64,000 nucleotides of DNA, taken from Acanthosepion esculentum (lineage: Eukaryota; Mollusca; Cephalopoda; Sepiida; Sepiidae). Both the position numbers and the translations under genes were made by a program. The notes beneath the pieces are model-generated. The model worked only from the letters and a program-made list of their open reading frames with translations, searched no databases and had not been told where the DNA came from. Shown piece by piece: positions 33,100 through 42,039 of the stretch (its first letter is position 1; every line of letters begins with the position of its first letter). Where the stretch lies: the NCBI GenBank assembly GCA_964036315.1, contig OZ038507.1, positions 62,500,388 through 62,564,387 on the forward strand, read 5' to 3'.

Positions 33100-33100
<1 letters not shown>
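32900..33100 (+). mobile_element. tRNA-derived SINE carrying a 3' hammerhead ribozyme
   Basis: A B-box-like GTTTCAATCC (~33014) is preceded by a decayed tRNA-like head, followed by a ~25-bp link, a hammerhead motif and a (TA)n tract. The copy at 61256-61400 (minus strand) has the same order with a better head (CTTAGGGGTAGAAC A-box-like; GGTTTCGATCC B box). RNA polymerase III transcription followed by ribozyme cleavage near the 3' end is inferred from this layout. Confidence 0.65.
33044..33098 (+). ncRNA. Hammerhead ribozyme, type I, core intact
   Basis: All hammerhead parts are present in order. Stem I 5' strand GTC-TAGT-CGCA (33044-33054). Core CTGAGGA (33055-33061). Stem II GCTGT/ACAGT with loop GAT (33062-33074, outer pair G-U). 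GAAA (33075-33078). Stem III ACAG/CTGT with loop TA (33078-33087). Cleavage-site C at 33088. Stem I 3' strand TGTG-AAT-GAC (33089-33098). Stem I has two helices around an internal loop, as in fast natural hammerheads with loop-loop contacts. The very short stem III is typical of metazoan retroelement ribozymes. Activity is inferred, not shown. Confidence 0.82.

Positions 33101-33103
<3 letters not shown>

Positions 33104-33154
<51 letters not shown>
33104..33154. repeat. (TA)n microsatellite
   Basis: About 25 TA units between the ribozyme-SINE and the PLE fragment. Confidence 0.98.
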
Positions 33155-33157
<3 letters not shown>

Positions 33158-33162
33158 CATTA

Positions 33163-33456
33163 AGGAATTGTATTCCTCATGAATCAACTTTCATAAATAA
33201 TTATATAGGCCACACTACAAATTGTTTAACACGCAGATTAACTCTACACCTTTCTGACAATAGCTCAATTAGATCTCATTTAAATATTCATGGAAACCTA
33301 CCGGACACTATTCGGAATATACTTGTCGACAACACTAATATAATCGCTTGCAAAAAAAGGCTAAAAATAATGGAAGCCTTACTAATAAAAACAAACAAAC
33401 CAACACTTAATAATATTAACTTTGAACATGGACATAATATCTTGACCGTGTTTTGA
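33163..33456 (+). CDS. Penelope-like element GIY-YIG endonuclease fragment
   Basis: An open frame runs out of the TA tract, through NNYIGHTTNCLTRRLTLHL, then LKIMEALLIKTNKPTLNN and FEHGHNIL, to a TGA stop at 33454-33456. YIG is the second half of the GIY-YIG signature. The R..LH spacing and the E in IMEALLI fit the catalytic Arg and Glu of the domain. This domain lies at the C-terminus of PLE reverse transcriptases, where it nicks target DNA. About 85 codons are uninterrupted, but the RT and the GIY half are missing, replaced upstream by (TA)n, so no start codon can be assigned. A PLE 5'-type segment follows 85 bp downstream. Confidence 0.72.
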   Translation, partial: RNCIPHESTFINNYIGHTTNCLTRRLTLHLSDNSSIRSHLNIHGNLPDTIRNILVDNTNIIACKKRLKIMEALLIKTNKPTLNNINFEHGHNILTVF

Positions 33457-33534
33457 AACAAAAAAGAAAAAATGGATCACTTTATAAAACATACATATAA
33501 CTAACTATTTCGATTTCTAATTCTAACAGTTGAA

Positions 33535-33740
33535 ATATAATCCTTGAAAATGGCTAAATGTATAGCTGAAAACGCTCGGATAAAAAGAACATTCGGACAG
33601 TTTTTATATAATTTATCCTCTGAAAAGAAAAACTTTATTAGATCGCACGAGAAATTATATAAAAAGCTAAATAAAAGCACCTTGTCAGTCGTTTTTAATG
33701 AAATGTGAATGAAAGAAGGATTGCTGCCTAAATACACAAA
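33535..33740 (+). pseudogene. PLE 5' region: ribozyme-like segment and ORF start
   Basis: Begins with ATCCTTGAAAATGGCTAAAT, then GTATAGCTGAAAACGCTCGG, a decayed hammerhead-like fold (GGCTA.../TATAGCT then GAAA). The ORF starts inside it at ATG 33550-33552: MAKCIAENARIKRTFGQFLY ... KLNKSTLSVVFNEM, a stop, then MKEGLLPKYTN. It matches the copy at 57430-57628 (minus) almost residue for residue (MAKGIAESARKNKTFGQFLN ... FNETCIKEGLLPKYT). Both copies run into (TA)n after LPKYT. I infer a PLE because a GIY-YIG end lies directly upstream; the N-terminal family itself is less certain. Confidence 0.5.
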
Positions 33741-33816
33741 TATATATATATATATATATATATACAAAAAACAAAAGTATTAGTAGAACCAATATATATA
33801 TATATATATATATATC
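33740..33816. repeat. Two (TA)n tracts
   Basis: TA runs at 33742-33764 and 33791-33814, separated by CAAAAAACAAAAGTATTAGT. Confidence 0.95.
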
Positions 33817-34119
33817 TTGTTACTGTAAACCTGTTTGACGTGACATCTTGGGTTTTTTTGTTTCCTTAAACAGTGAAATTTATATCAACTGGCCTAAATC
33901 GAGTAATCCTACAAGAGAAAAATGTGTCACCCAACAAAAAATCAAACCTATTTGTCTTTTTTTTATCAGGTAAATAACTTCTATAACTGATGCATTGCCA
34001 TTACCAATTTGACGACAGGAAACCGTCATGACAGAGAAAATGTCAATTACCTGTTTGAGGAATGCACATGGGTTCACTCACAGAGTATGGTCTTATTTTG
34101 CCGCACATTAGGATGGCAC
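33817..34119. other. No recognisable feature
   Basis: Mixed sequence with short overlapping frames and no family resemblance that I can defend. Confidence 0.4.
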
Positions 34120-34530
34120 CCTCAGGCTGATGATGCCAAAAATTTAACTCACATGATGACGAAAAGGATATCCAATCAGTGGTTAAGTGGAGCAGGAAAT
34201 GGCTTGTAAATTTTAATGACACCAAAACGAAACTGCTCTCATTTAACATCCATAGAGAAACTTTCCTGACCCCTATCAACATGGTTGATGCTTGACTTTG
34301 TGAGAGTATCTCACTGCACTTTCATCGTCCCACATTTTCCACTGACCTGCATCTACTGCTTGGAAAGTTCGTTCTCTGTGTCGCACCAGAAGGTTTTTCT
34401 CGTCTGAGCCCATCCTTCACCTCTACAGATCTACCATTCATCCATGCACGGAATACTGTTGCCATATATGGTCTGGTGCCCCTGCTGTTCATCATGAGGT
34501 CCTCAACAAAATGCAAAGAAGGATCTGCAA
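34120..34530 (+). pseudogene. LINE-A reverse transcriptase relic, copy 2
   Basis: Reads DIQSVVKWSRKWLVNFNDTK then TKLLSFNIHRETFL and TPINMVDA, followed by a stop. Downstream, STDLH, FSRLSPSFTSTDLPFI and NTVAIYGLVPLL lie in shifted frames. It parallels copy 1 at 4366-4720. It breaks at 34530, where a hairpin element begins, before the ICNIIGPDLASRLQ block seen in copy 1. Confidence 0.78.
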
Positions 34531-34697
34531 TGTACACTATTTATATTATTCAGACTATTGTCCTCATTTATCCTATTTATCACAACATTTCAGCCGTTGT
34601 ACACTCTGGCCATCTTCAGGTGGCTGGAACGTTGAACTGATGCCTTTTCAACAAAAATGAGGACAATAGTCCAAATAATGTAAATAGTGTACATAAT
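34531..34697. mobile_element. Hairpin/MITE-like element with ~40-bp inverted repeats
   Basis: The left end GTACACTATTTATATTATTC then AGACTATTGTCCTCATTT is mirrored at the right end (AAATGAGGACAATAGTCC, then AAATAATGTAAATAGTGTAC). The centre, read on the minus strand, has CTGAAGATGGCC, a loop and GGCTGAAATG, a hammerhead-like core. It interrupts the LINE-A relic. Confidence 0.75.
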
Positions 34698-34756
34698 ACC
34701 TCATCTCAGAAATATAGACAGACAGTGAAATTAGTAAATACAAAAATGTTGGCCGT

Positions 34757-34811
34757 GACTATTTATATATATGGCTCAGTGGTGCCCACTGACCCATATA
34801 TAGAAATAGTC
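34757..34811. repeat. 26-bp-arm hairpin
   Basis: GACTATTTATATATATGG with CTCAGTGG is mirrored by CCACTGACCCATATATAGAA then ATAGTC, around a TGCC loop. Confidence 0.85.
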
Positions 34812-34903
34812 AAGGAAAAATCCAACACTCCCGGCCTGACGATTGCATCTAGCATGAAACAGCCTGTCACCTCTGAGTGTTTACTTCAATGTTCACTTTT
34901 ATA

Positions 34904-34905
<2 letters not shown>

Positions 34906-34935
<30 letters not shown>
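34906..34935. repeat. (TA)n microsatellite
   Basis: Short TA run followed by a B-box-like GATTTGAATCC at ~34968, possibly a SINE fragment. Confidence 0.9.
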
Positions 34936-34937
<2 letters not shown>

Positions 34938-35392
34938 GTATGATGGTTGCACCTAGGGGTACTCAGATTTGAATCCTGCCTGAGTGCATATCTTTTTCTT
35001 TAATAAGATTTCTCAAATATTCAGGCCAGTCGACAAAAATAAATATACTATCCATAATAAATGCAGCATCTACACAAATATGGGTATCCACTTATAATAA
35101 TGTTGAAAATGATAAAATTCTAAATAATAAATGTGAATGTCAGTGTGTCACTGTGTCACATTTATTGAACTTTACTCCTTACTCCTAGTGGCCATCAGAC
35201 AAGATAATATACCATTTTGAAATCAGACCAACTTTGTGAATAAATTAAAAACATTCTGTGCTTGATCTGGACCCATAATCCTTGAAGTTTTCATTACTGT
35301 GATCGTTTTCGGTGATTTTTTTTGTATGATAACAATTTTTATAACTTGGAAATAAATTCAGTAATAATCAAAATTAACTGTGAAATGCAGCG

Positions 35393-35663
35393 AAAGTCAC
35401 CCATGAAATAAAAATAATTGTTTGTAAGGAAAGTAAGGACCTATGTACATCAAATTATCTTTAATTTAGGTGGCAGCAGAAGAATTATTGTTGAACTTTT
35501 AAAAGGTAAGCTTAAATTTTAATGCAATATTTAATGGAGCGATCAATTTTGAGTTCTTCTGTAGTTTATTGTTGCCTATTGCATCTACTTCCTACCTATT
35601 GTGATGAAGGCCTAATCAAGAGCTCTCTGCAGTAGCTAGCTTAAATGCCACCCAATAGGGCAT

Positions 35664-35668
<5 letters not shown>
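35393..35668 (-). repeat. Dispersed repeat D280, copy 2
   Basis: Inverted copy of 13465-13745: GTCACCCATGAAAT, GGACCTATGTACATCAAAT, TTAGGTGGCAGCAGAAGAAT and AGCTTAAATGCCACCCAATA. It ends at a (TA)n tract. Confidence 0.65.

Positions 35669-35712
<44 letters not shown>
35669..35712. repeat. (TA)n microsatellite
   Basis: About 21 TA units at the left end of a foldback element. Confidence 0.97.
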
Positions 35713-35714
<2 letters not shown>

Positions 35715-35955
35715 AAGACATTTTTTATGTTTATACATTCTTTTTATAGATACAAATATTTAACTAAATGCTCTAACAGTATTAACGACATTTACTGGCC
35801 TGAATGTCTGAGAAATTTTCATAGAAAATGTTCGTCCTCTGACATTCAGGCCGGTAAATGTTGTTAATACTGTTTATTATAAACAGAGCATTTACTTAAA
35901 TATTTGTATCTATAGAAAGAACATATAAACATAAGAAATGTCTTAAAATAATTAT
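35713..35955. mobile_element. Foldback element, ~105-bp inverted arms
   Basis: Left TTTTAAGACATTTTTTATGT, then GATACAAATATTTAACTAAA and ACATTTACTGGCCTGAATGT, is mirrored by right ACATTCAGGCCGGTAAATGT, TTACTTAAATATTTGTATC and AAGAAATGTCTTAAAA. The loop is ~35 bp. The right flank AATTATCGGACTTTGTCCAT resembles AAATTGTCGGACTATGTCCA in the palindrome at 63381-63638, so both belong to one family. Confidence 0.82.
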
Positions 35956-35994
35956 CGGACTTTGTCCATTTTATAATAGATTTACAAATAGGAA

Positions 35995-36135
35995 TGATTA
36001 ATTAGCTTAGCTTCATACCCTGCCTGGTGGCAAATGCTGCTGGTGGCGCTATGGGTGGCGGTACCGCCATAGCCACCGAAACCGTGATATCACCCCTGGT
36101 TGGTGGCTGATGAAGACAGGGTATCGCACGTGTTA
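35995..36135. repeat. GC-rich structured segment
   Basis: CATACCCTGCCTGGTGGC and GACAGGGTATCG form an outer inverted pair. GGTGGCGCTATGG pairs with CCATAGCCACC inside. It stands out from AT-rich surroundings and is probably a small non-autonomous element. Confidence 0.5.
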
Positions 36136-36299
36136 ATACACGTTGTATGTTAAAAAAAAAAATAAAATTTGTGTTTTCCCATCCTTACTTTCTGTCTTTC
36201 ATTTTTTGCACCCTCTTTTTACTCTTTTTTTTTTACTCACCTTTTACAATTCCTTAATGTTATGCAGTCTACTCAGAAAGTGCGCCTTGTTCCAGTATA

Positions 36300-37240
36300 G
36301 AATTACTTCTGGTATAATTATAAGCTACATCCAGCAACAAGGTCTCTGATCAGGCGATTGGAGTTTTTGAAAAGTGCAGAACTACCTCTTAACTGCTGTT
36401 GTTCTAGATCCATCCTGACCCAAAGTGGTAGCACCTGTTAAGGTCCCAGCTATAGGAAAAGAGTGAACCCCAAATCAAAACACTATGAAAGTGTAAAAAT
36501 ACATTTTTATAGTAAAAATACCAGCAATAGATTTTTATAGTAAAAATACCAGCAATAGATTTTTATAGTAAAAATACCAGCAATAGATTTTTATAGTAAA
36601 AATACCAGCAATAGATTTTTATAGTAAAAATACCAGCAATAGATTTTTATAGTAAAAATACCAGCAATAGATTTTTATAGTAAAAATACCAGCAATAGAT
36701 TTTTATAGTAAAAATACCAGCAATAGATTTTTATAGTAAAAATACCAGCAATAGATTTTTATAGTAAAAATACCAGCAATAGATTTTTATAGTAAAAGTA
36801 CCAGCAATAGATTTTTCTATAAAAAATTGTCAACAATACATATTTATCGTAAAATTACCAACAATACACACATAGTAAAAAATTTGGCAACTTCACCCAA
36901 ATCTATTTAAAATACTACCAAACAATGAACATAAAACAACATTTTTATTACATTAATCCATATATCTGACAATTTCTTAAATCAAACTGTATTCCGAAAT
37001 ATAACTTCAGCAAAAATACAATTTAACACACACACACACACACACACCTCACTGCCTCTAGTCATTATGTTCACAAAACATGTACACGCCCAAAATCTCA
37101 GTATCATCTACCATGTATTCAACTGTGAAATCAGAATAACATTTTTATGACCTCAGAGCTCCTAACAAAATTGAATTTTGTCAGTAAATGACCCACAAGG
37201 AGTTGATATGCCATTAAGCAAACAAAATCAAATCCAGTAT
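36300..37240 (-). repeat. Dispersed repeat R1, minus copy with expanded 28-bp array
   Basis: On the minus strand it starts near 37230 (TTGCTTAATGGCATATCAAC head), runs through the ~245-bp module (37170-36890), a 28-bp tandem array, and the core (36500-36300). The module order is identical to 27000-27725. Confidence 0.7.
36495..36845. repeat. 28-bp minisatellite inside R1, about 12 units
   Basis: AGATTTTTATAGTAAAAATA then CCAGCAAT repeats almost perfectly. The R1 copies at 10.6 kb and 27.45 kb hold only a few diverged units. Confidence 0.95.
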
Positions 37241-37299
37241 AGAAGGTACTACACTCTGATCCTAGAAGTAAAATAATAAAACAGCTACTACTACAACTA

Positions 37300-37400
37300 C
37301 TACTAGCAATAACAATAATAATAATAATAATAATAATAATAATCATAATAATAACAACAATAATAATAATAATAATAATAATCATAATAATAACAACAAC

Positions 37401-37432
<32 letters not shown>

Positions 37433-37523
37433 CAATAATAATAATAATAATAGTAATAATAATAATCATAATAATAACAACAATAATAATAATAATAATA
37501 ATAATAATCATAATAATAACAAC

Positions 37524-37565
<42 letters not shown>

Positions 37566-37579
37566 CATAATAATAACAA

Positions 37580-37610
<31 letters not shown>

Positions 37611-38033
37611 CATAATAATAACAACAATAATAATAATAATAATAATAATAATAATCATAATAATAACAACAATAATAATAATAATAATAATAATAATAAT
37701 CATAATAATAACAACAATAATAATAATAATAATAATAATAATCATAATAATAACAACAATAATAATAATAATAATAGTAATAATAATAATCATAATAATA
37801 ACAACAATAATAATAATAATAATAATAATAATAATCATAATAATAACAACAATAATAATAATAATAGTAATAATAATAATCATAATAATAACAACAATAA
37901 TAATAATAATAATAATAATAATCATAATAATAACAACAATAATAATAATAATAATAGTAATAATAATAATCATAATAATAACAACAATAATAATAATAAT
38001 AATAGTAATAATAATAATCATAATAATAACAAC

Positions 38034-38066
<33 letters not shown>

Positions 38067-38126
38067 CATAATAATAATAACAATAATAATAATAATAATA
38101 ATAATAATAATCATAATAATAACAAC

Positions 38127-38162
<36 letters not shown>

Positions 38163-38177
38163 CATAATAATAACAAC

Positions 38178-38210
<33 letters not shown>

Positions 38211-38225
38211 CATAATAATAACAAC

Positions 38226-38263
<38 letters not shown>

Positions 38264-38445
38264 CAATAATAATAATAATAATAGTAATAATAATAATCAT
38301 AATAATAACAACAATAATAATAATAATAATAATCATAATAATAACAACAATAATAATAATAATAATAATAATATTAATAATAACAACAATAATAATAATA
38401 ATAATAGTAATAATAATAATCATAATAATAACAATAAACAAGAAG
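37300..38445. repeat. (AAT)n-based satellite with ~50-60-bp superstructure
   Basis: AATAATAAT runs are punctuated regularly by AATCATAATAATAACAACAA, giving higher-order units of roughly 40-66 bp, about 22 in all. The 496-codon isoleucine/valine minus frame is a by-product. Confidence 0.96.
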
Positions 38446-38639
38446 AAGAAAACAACTTGGCTAATAGTAGTTACTGTAAAATTCAAATTGCGATAGAATA
38501 AAAGCTGAGAGGGTAAAGCAACTAAGATGAGAAAAAAGACTGACAAAATAATGATTTTTGTAAGCAAATATGTGGATGTAGATCCGACGGTATGATGAAA
38601 AATTTGGAAAAGACAAAGCAAAATCCGAATATGCAGGTT

Positions 38640-38911
38640 TACTGTTTTAATTTTGTTTTACTGTCGACGTCAGACGTTTCGGTCTAGTAGACCATCTTCA
38701 GGACATGGTTATTGGAAACATATTTATATTTAAGTCAACATGAAGAGACGATAGACACAAGACTAGTCAGAAACAGAAAAACTGAAATTTTAAAGTCAGC
38801 GTTCCCTTTTTTTGGATTCGGTCACGTTGGTGTCGCGTGGGCAATGCTGCGAAAACGCTCTCCCAAGAAAGAGACTTTATCTTAAGTGGAAAAGAGGAAT
38901 TCTATTTGAAT
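38640..38911 (-). mobile_element. PLE 3' untranslated end with terminal hammerhead
   Basis: Sequence between the PLE stop codon and the ribozyme at the element's 3' end. It contains no other feature. The ribozyme is annotated separately. Confidence 0.65.
38662..38705 (-). ncRNA. Hammerhead ribozyme motif at a PLE 3' end
   Basis: Read on the minus strand: TGTC stem I, CTGAAGA core, a bulged T, GGTCT/AGACC stem II with ACT loop, GAAA, ACGTC/GACGT stem III, cleavage-site C, GACA stem I. All base pairs are canonical. The only oddity is the T between the core and stem II. Hammerheads at PLE ends are an established association, and this one lies ~250 bp beyond a PLE stop codon. Confidence 0.72.
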
Positions 38912-39253
38912 CTAGAGCTTATCAGTATGTTTGTCAAGCATTAATCTTGCCAGGAACGGGGAGATGTTAAAGAAGCCGGGTCTAGTATTTACCATACATG
39001 AAGTGGATATTATGCTTGCCTCATAAATCCATCTAAGGTTTTTATTATGAATATATTTTAAAATCTTCACAGAGTCAAAATTGAAATTATGATCAGATTT
39101 AGCTAAGTGTACAAACAAAGCACTACTTAAATTACCGAGGCGAATATCTCGTTTATGTTCGTTTAATGATTTGTTTAAATTCTCAAATAAAAAGAAGAAA
39201 GGTGGCAATTGTGATAGTAGCCGTTTTCTTATAAGGAAACATTTGGCATCCAT
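38912..39253 (-). CDS. PLE GIY-YIG endonuclease C-terminal fragment
   Basis: A 113-codon open frame. After about 30 residues it reads LNKSLNEHKRDIRLGNLSSA, then LFVHLAKSDHNFNFDSVKIL, YIHNKNLRWIYEASIIS and RPGFFNISPFLARLMLDKH, with the stop at 38912. It matches the downstream half of the PLE GIY-YIG domain: R..EH..D.R.G....AL..H....H.F.F, the E of YEA (catalytic Glu position) and the GFF.ISP tail. The first ~20 residues (MDAKCFLIRKRLLSQLP) are shared with the 147-bp satellite upstream, so the frame begins in satellite sequence and the ATG is not the native start. Confidence 0.78.
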   Translation of the reverse strand: MDAKCFLIRKRLLSQLPPFFFLFENLNKSLNEHKRDIRLGNLSSALFVHLAKSDHNFNFDSVKILKYIHNKNLRWIYEASIISTSCMVNTRPGFFNISPFLARLMLDKHTDKL

Positions 39254-39930
39254 CGACTGAGCAGCCGGAACTACACAAGTTACACTCTCTTCACTCCCTG
39301 ATTTATCAGGCTGGAATCAAAGTGCAGTATCTGTTCTCTACATCTCTGAGGGAAATGGTAATATCAGCAGTTTCCTCATAATGAAACATTCAACATTCAT
39401 TGACTGAGCAGCCAGAACTACAAGAATTATGCTTTTCTTCACTCCTTGGACATCAGGCTGGAATGAAAGTGCAGTATCTGTTCTCATCTCTAATGGCAAT
39501 GGTGATATTAGCCGTCTCCTTATAAAGAAACATTTGGCATTCATTGACCGAGCAGCCAGAGCTAAAAGAATTATGCTTTTCTTCACTCCTTGGACATCAG
39601 GCTGGAATCAAAGTGCAGTATCTGTTCTCCTCATCTCTAATGGCAATGGTGATATTAGCCGTCTCCTTATAAAGAAACATTTGGCATTCATTGACCGAGC
39701 AGCCAGAGCTAAAAGAATTATGCTTTTCTTCACTCCTTGGACATCAGGCTGGAATCAAAGTGCAGTATCTGTTCTCCACATCTCTGATGGAAATGGTAAT
39801 ATCAGCTGTTTCCTCATAAGGAAACATTCAACATTCATTAACCGAGCAGCCAGAGCTACATGAGTTATGCTTTCTTTACTCCCAGGATATCAAGCTGGGA
39901 TTAAAATTTAATATCTGTTCTCCTCATCTC
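39235..39930. repeat. 147-bp satellite next to the PLE, ~4.7 units
   Basis: GGCTGGAATCAAAGTGCAGT recurs at ~39311, 39458, 39602, 39749 and 39895 (period 144-147 bp). 147 is 49 codons, so both strands show long frames. Its right-hand reading (AKCFLIRKRL on the minus strand) flows directly into the PLE fragment. Confidence 0.93.
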
Positions 39931-40289
39931 TGATGGAAATGGTAAGATTAACAAGGTTTGAAGAAGTGTGATCTTCACAACGACCTCTCTCAAAGCCATT
40001 TCTAAAAATTGATCTTAGAAAGCAATTGATTGCAACTTACAGTTTATATATTTCTGAACGGCTTTGAAACTATGCATGGCATCCATATGAAGTCTCAATC
40101 TGACGAGGCTATTTAAGAACGTGACTTCAGTTTTCAGGTTGATATTTTGGTTTTGTAGTAATTTGCAGTGTTGGATGAAACTACCTCTAGAACAGCTTAT
40201 ATAATGTTCAGTTTCCTTATTTCTTACACTAAATTTGTCATAGCTAAATGCAGTGTTTGATATTTACTAGCATCACATCCTGATGGATT
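39931..40289. other. No clear feature
   Basis: On the minus strand it reads weakly as LKTEVTFLNSLVRLRLHMDA and FKAVQKY, possibly more of the PLE, but not defensible. Confidence 0.35.
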
Positions 40290-40455
40290 CTGGGTAGGTG
40301 CCATCACGGCTTTCATTCCAATTCCAGATCATAGTTTCTGTTTTAGAGAGGTTTATTTTCAGTTCTATTGGAATACTTGGAATAAAGGATTCTTATCCAA
40401 ACTATGAATGCCTATGTCATCAACATAGCCTCCAACTCATCATCAGTACATTGGC
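40290..40455 (-). pseudogene. LINE reverse transcriptase catalytic-region relic
   Basis: The minus strand reads GYVDDIGIHSLDKNPLFQVF, a stop, and after a frameshift ELKINLSKTETMIWNWNES. YVDD fits the RT catalytic YxDD box and LKINLSKTETM fits the following G-L-x-N-xxKTxxM block. This is the part missing from the LINE-A and LINE-B fragments elsewhere. It is too short to assign to either. Confidence 0.6.
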
Positions 40456-41000
40456 CTCAGGAGAGAAAGCAGGATTACTGTCATCTATTAGTTGGTTAAT
40501 TTGTGAAAATTCAAATGAAAGTGAAAGTGAAAGTGAAAGTAGAACCAAGGAGATATCACACAAAGGCACGAAAGAAAAAAACGAAAAGAAAGGACAGTGA
40601 TGTGAACAAGAGTAATATGATCATCAACATCCAAGTAGATCCTCATGGAATGGAGTTAAATTCCAGAAGACATTTTTAATGTTAATTGAAACATCTTTAC
40701 ATGATGAGCCACAATATCTGTACTTCTCCATTCCCCACTCCCAACAGTCTTCTGGGGAGGAGTCAATAAATGAGGCTGTTGCAATAGCAACGACAACATG
40801 GGAGGAACTGAGGTGGGTAATGAGAGCTGAGTAGTATTAATGCACAGCTGCTGCTGCTGCTATACTTCCTATGAATAGCAAAATCCTAGTTTTGCCTACA
40901 ACATAACAAATGTAATAATGTCGACAGAATTGCTTGTTCCATTGATGGTGCTGATGCCACAGTCAGCACATTATCACGAACAGTTATCTATTCGTAGAGT
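40456..41000. other. No gene; short GAAAGT repeat
   Basis: (GAAAGT)n at ~40515-40541, a CTGCTG run at ~40850; otherwise unassigned. Confidence 0.5.
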
Positions 41001-41523
41001 TATTCCAGATTCCAGGCTCAGTGCTTTTCCTCAGATTTTTCTTTCCTCTTTATTTTATTCATCTTTTATGTCGTTCTCCATACTTTCATCTTTGCATATA
41101 TTTCTCCTTCTTTTCTCCTTTTTACTACTTCATTTTCCTCTTCTTCATCTCCACACAGTGTATTCTTCTTCAACTACTTTATTTGATTTTGTCCTTTTTA
41201 TCTTTTTTTCAAGATTTTTCTCTTTTCTCTTTTTTCTTCTACATTGAATTCTTTTAGCAACTTGTCTTCTTTTTTTCATCTTTTTCTTTCATTTCCTTTT
41301 TATTTGTGTTCTTCTTTCCTTTCTTTCTTTCTTTGATCTTCACTTCATTTTTCCATCTTTCTTTTCCACTTCATTCTTTCTTTCTTTCTTTTCTTATTCT
41401 TTTCTTCTTTGCACTTTCTTTCTCCTTCTTTTCTATCTTCTTTTTCTCTTTTTATTCTCCTTTCTTTTTCTTTAACTTTTTCTTCTTATACTTCTTTCCT
41501 TTAATTCATTTTTTCTTTTCTTT
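41001..41523. repeat. Irregular pyrimidine-rich lead-in to the 53-bp satellite
   Basis: T/C-rich, with CTTTCTTTC and TTTTTCTTC runs and no fixed period; it grades into satellite units from ~41524. Confidence 0.8.
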
Positions 41524-42039
41524 TTGTCAGATTTCTTCTTTCTTACACTCCCTTTTTCCACTTTTCTTTCTTCTGTTCAGATTTCTTCTTTCTCACCCTC
41601 TCCTTCTTTGATGTGTTCTTTCTTCTTTTCAGCTTATTTCTTTCTTATCCTATCCTTCCTCTGCTTTTTCTTTTTTCTTTTCAGATTTCTTATTTCTTAC
41701 CTTCTCCTTTCTCTACCTTTTCTTTCTTTCTTTTCAGATTTCTTCTTTCTTACCCTCTCCTTTCTCTACCTTTTCTTTCTGCCTTTCAAATTTCTTCTTT
41801 CTTACCCTCTCCTTTCTCTACCTTTTTTTCTTCTTTTCAGATTTCTTCTTTCTTACCCTCTCCTTTCTCTACCTTTTCTTTCTTTCTTTTCAGATTTCTT
41901 CTTTCTTACCTTCTCCTTTCTCTACCTTTTCTTTCTTTCTTTTCAGCTTTCTTCTTTCTTACCTTCTCCTTTCTCTACCTTTTCTTTCTTTCTTTTCAGC
42001 TTTCTTCTTTCTTACCTTCTCCTTTCTCTACCTTTTCTT

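Noticed and set aside
36094..36125. Hammerhead ribozyme (CTGATGAAGACAGGG near 36107)
   Set aside because: The upstream GAAACC and downstream bases do not form stems II and III in a hammerhead order.
37131..38621. 496-codon minus-strand frame of isoleucine and valine
   Set aside because: It is the translation of an (AAT)n satellite.
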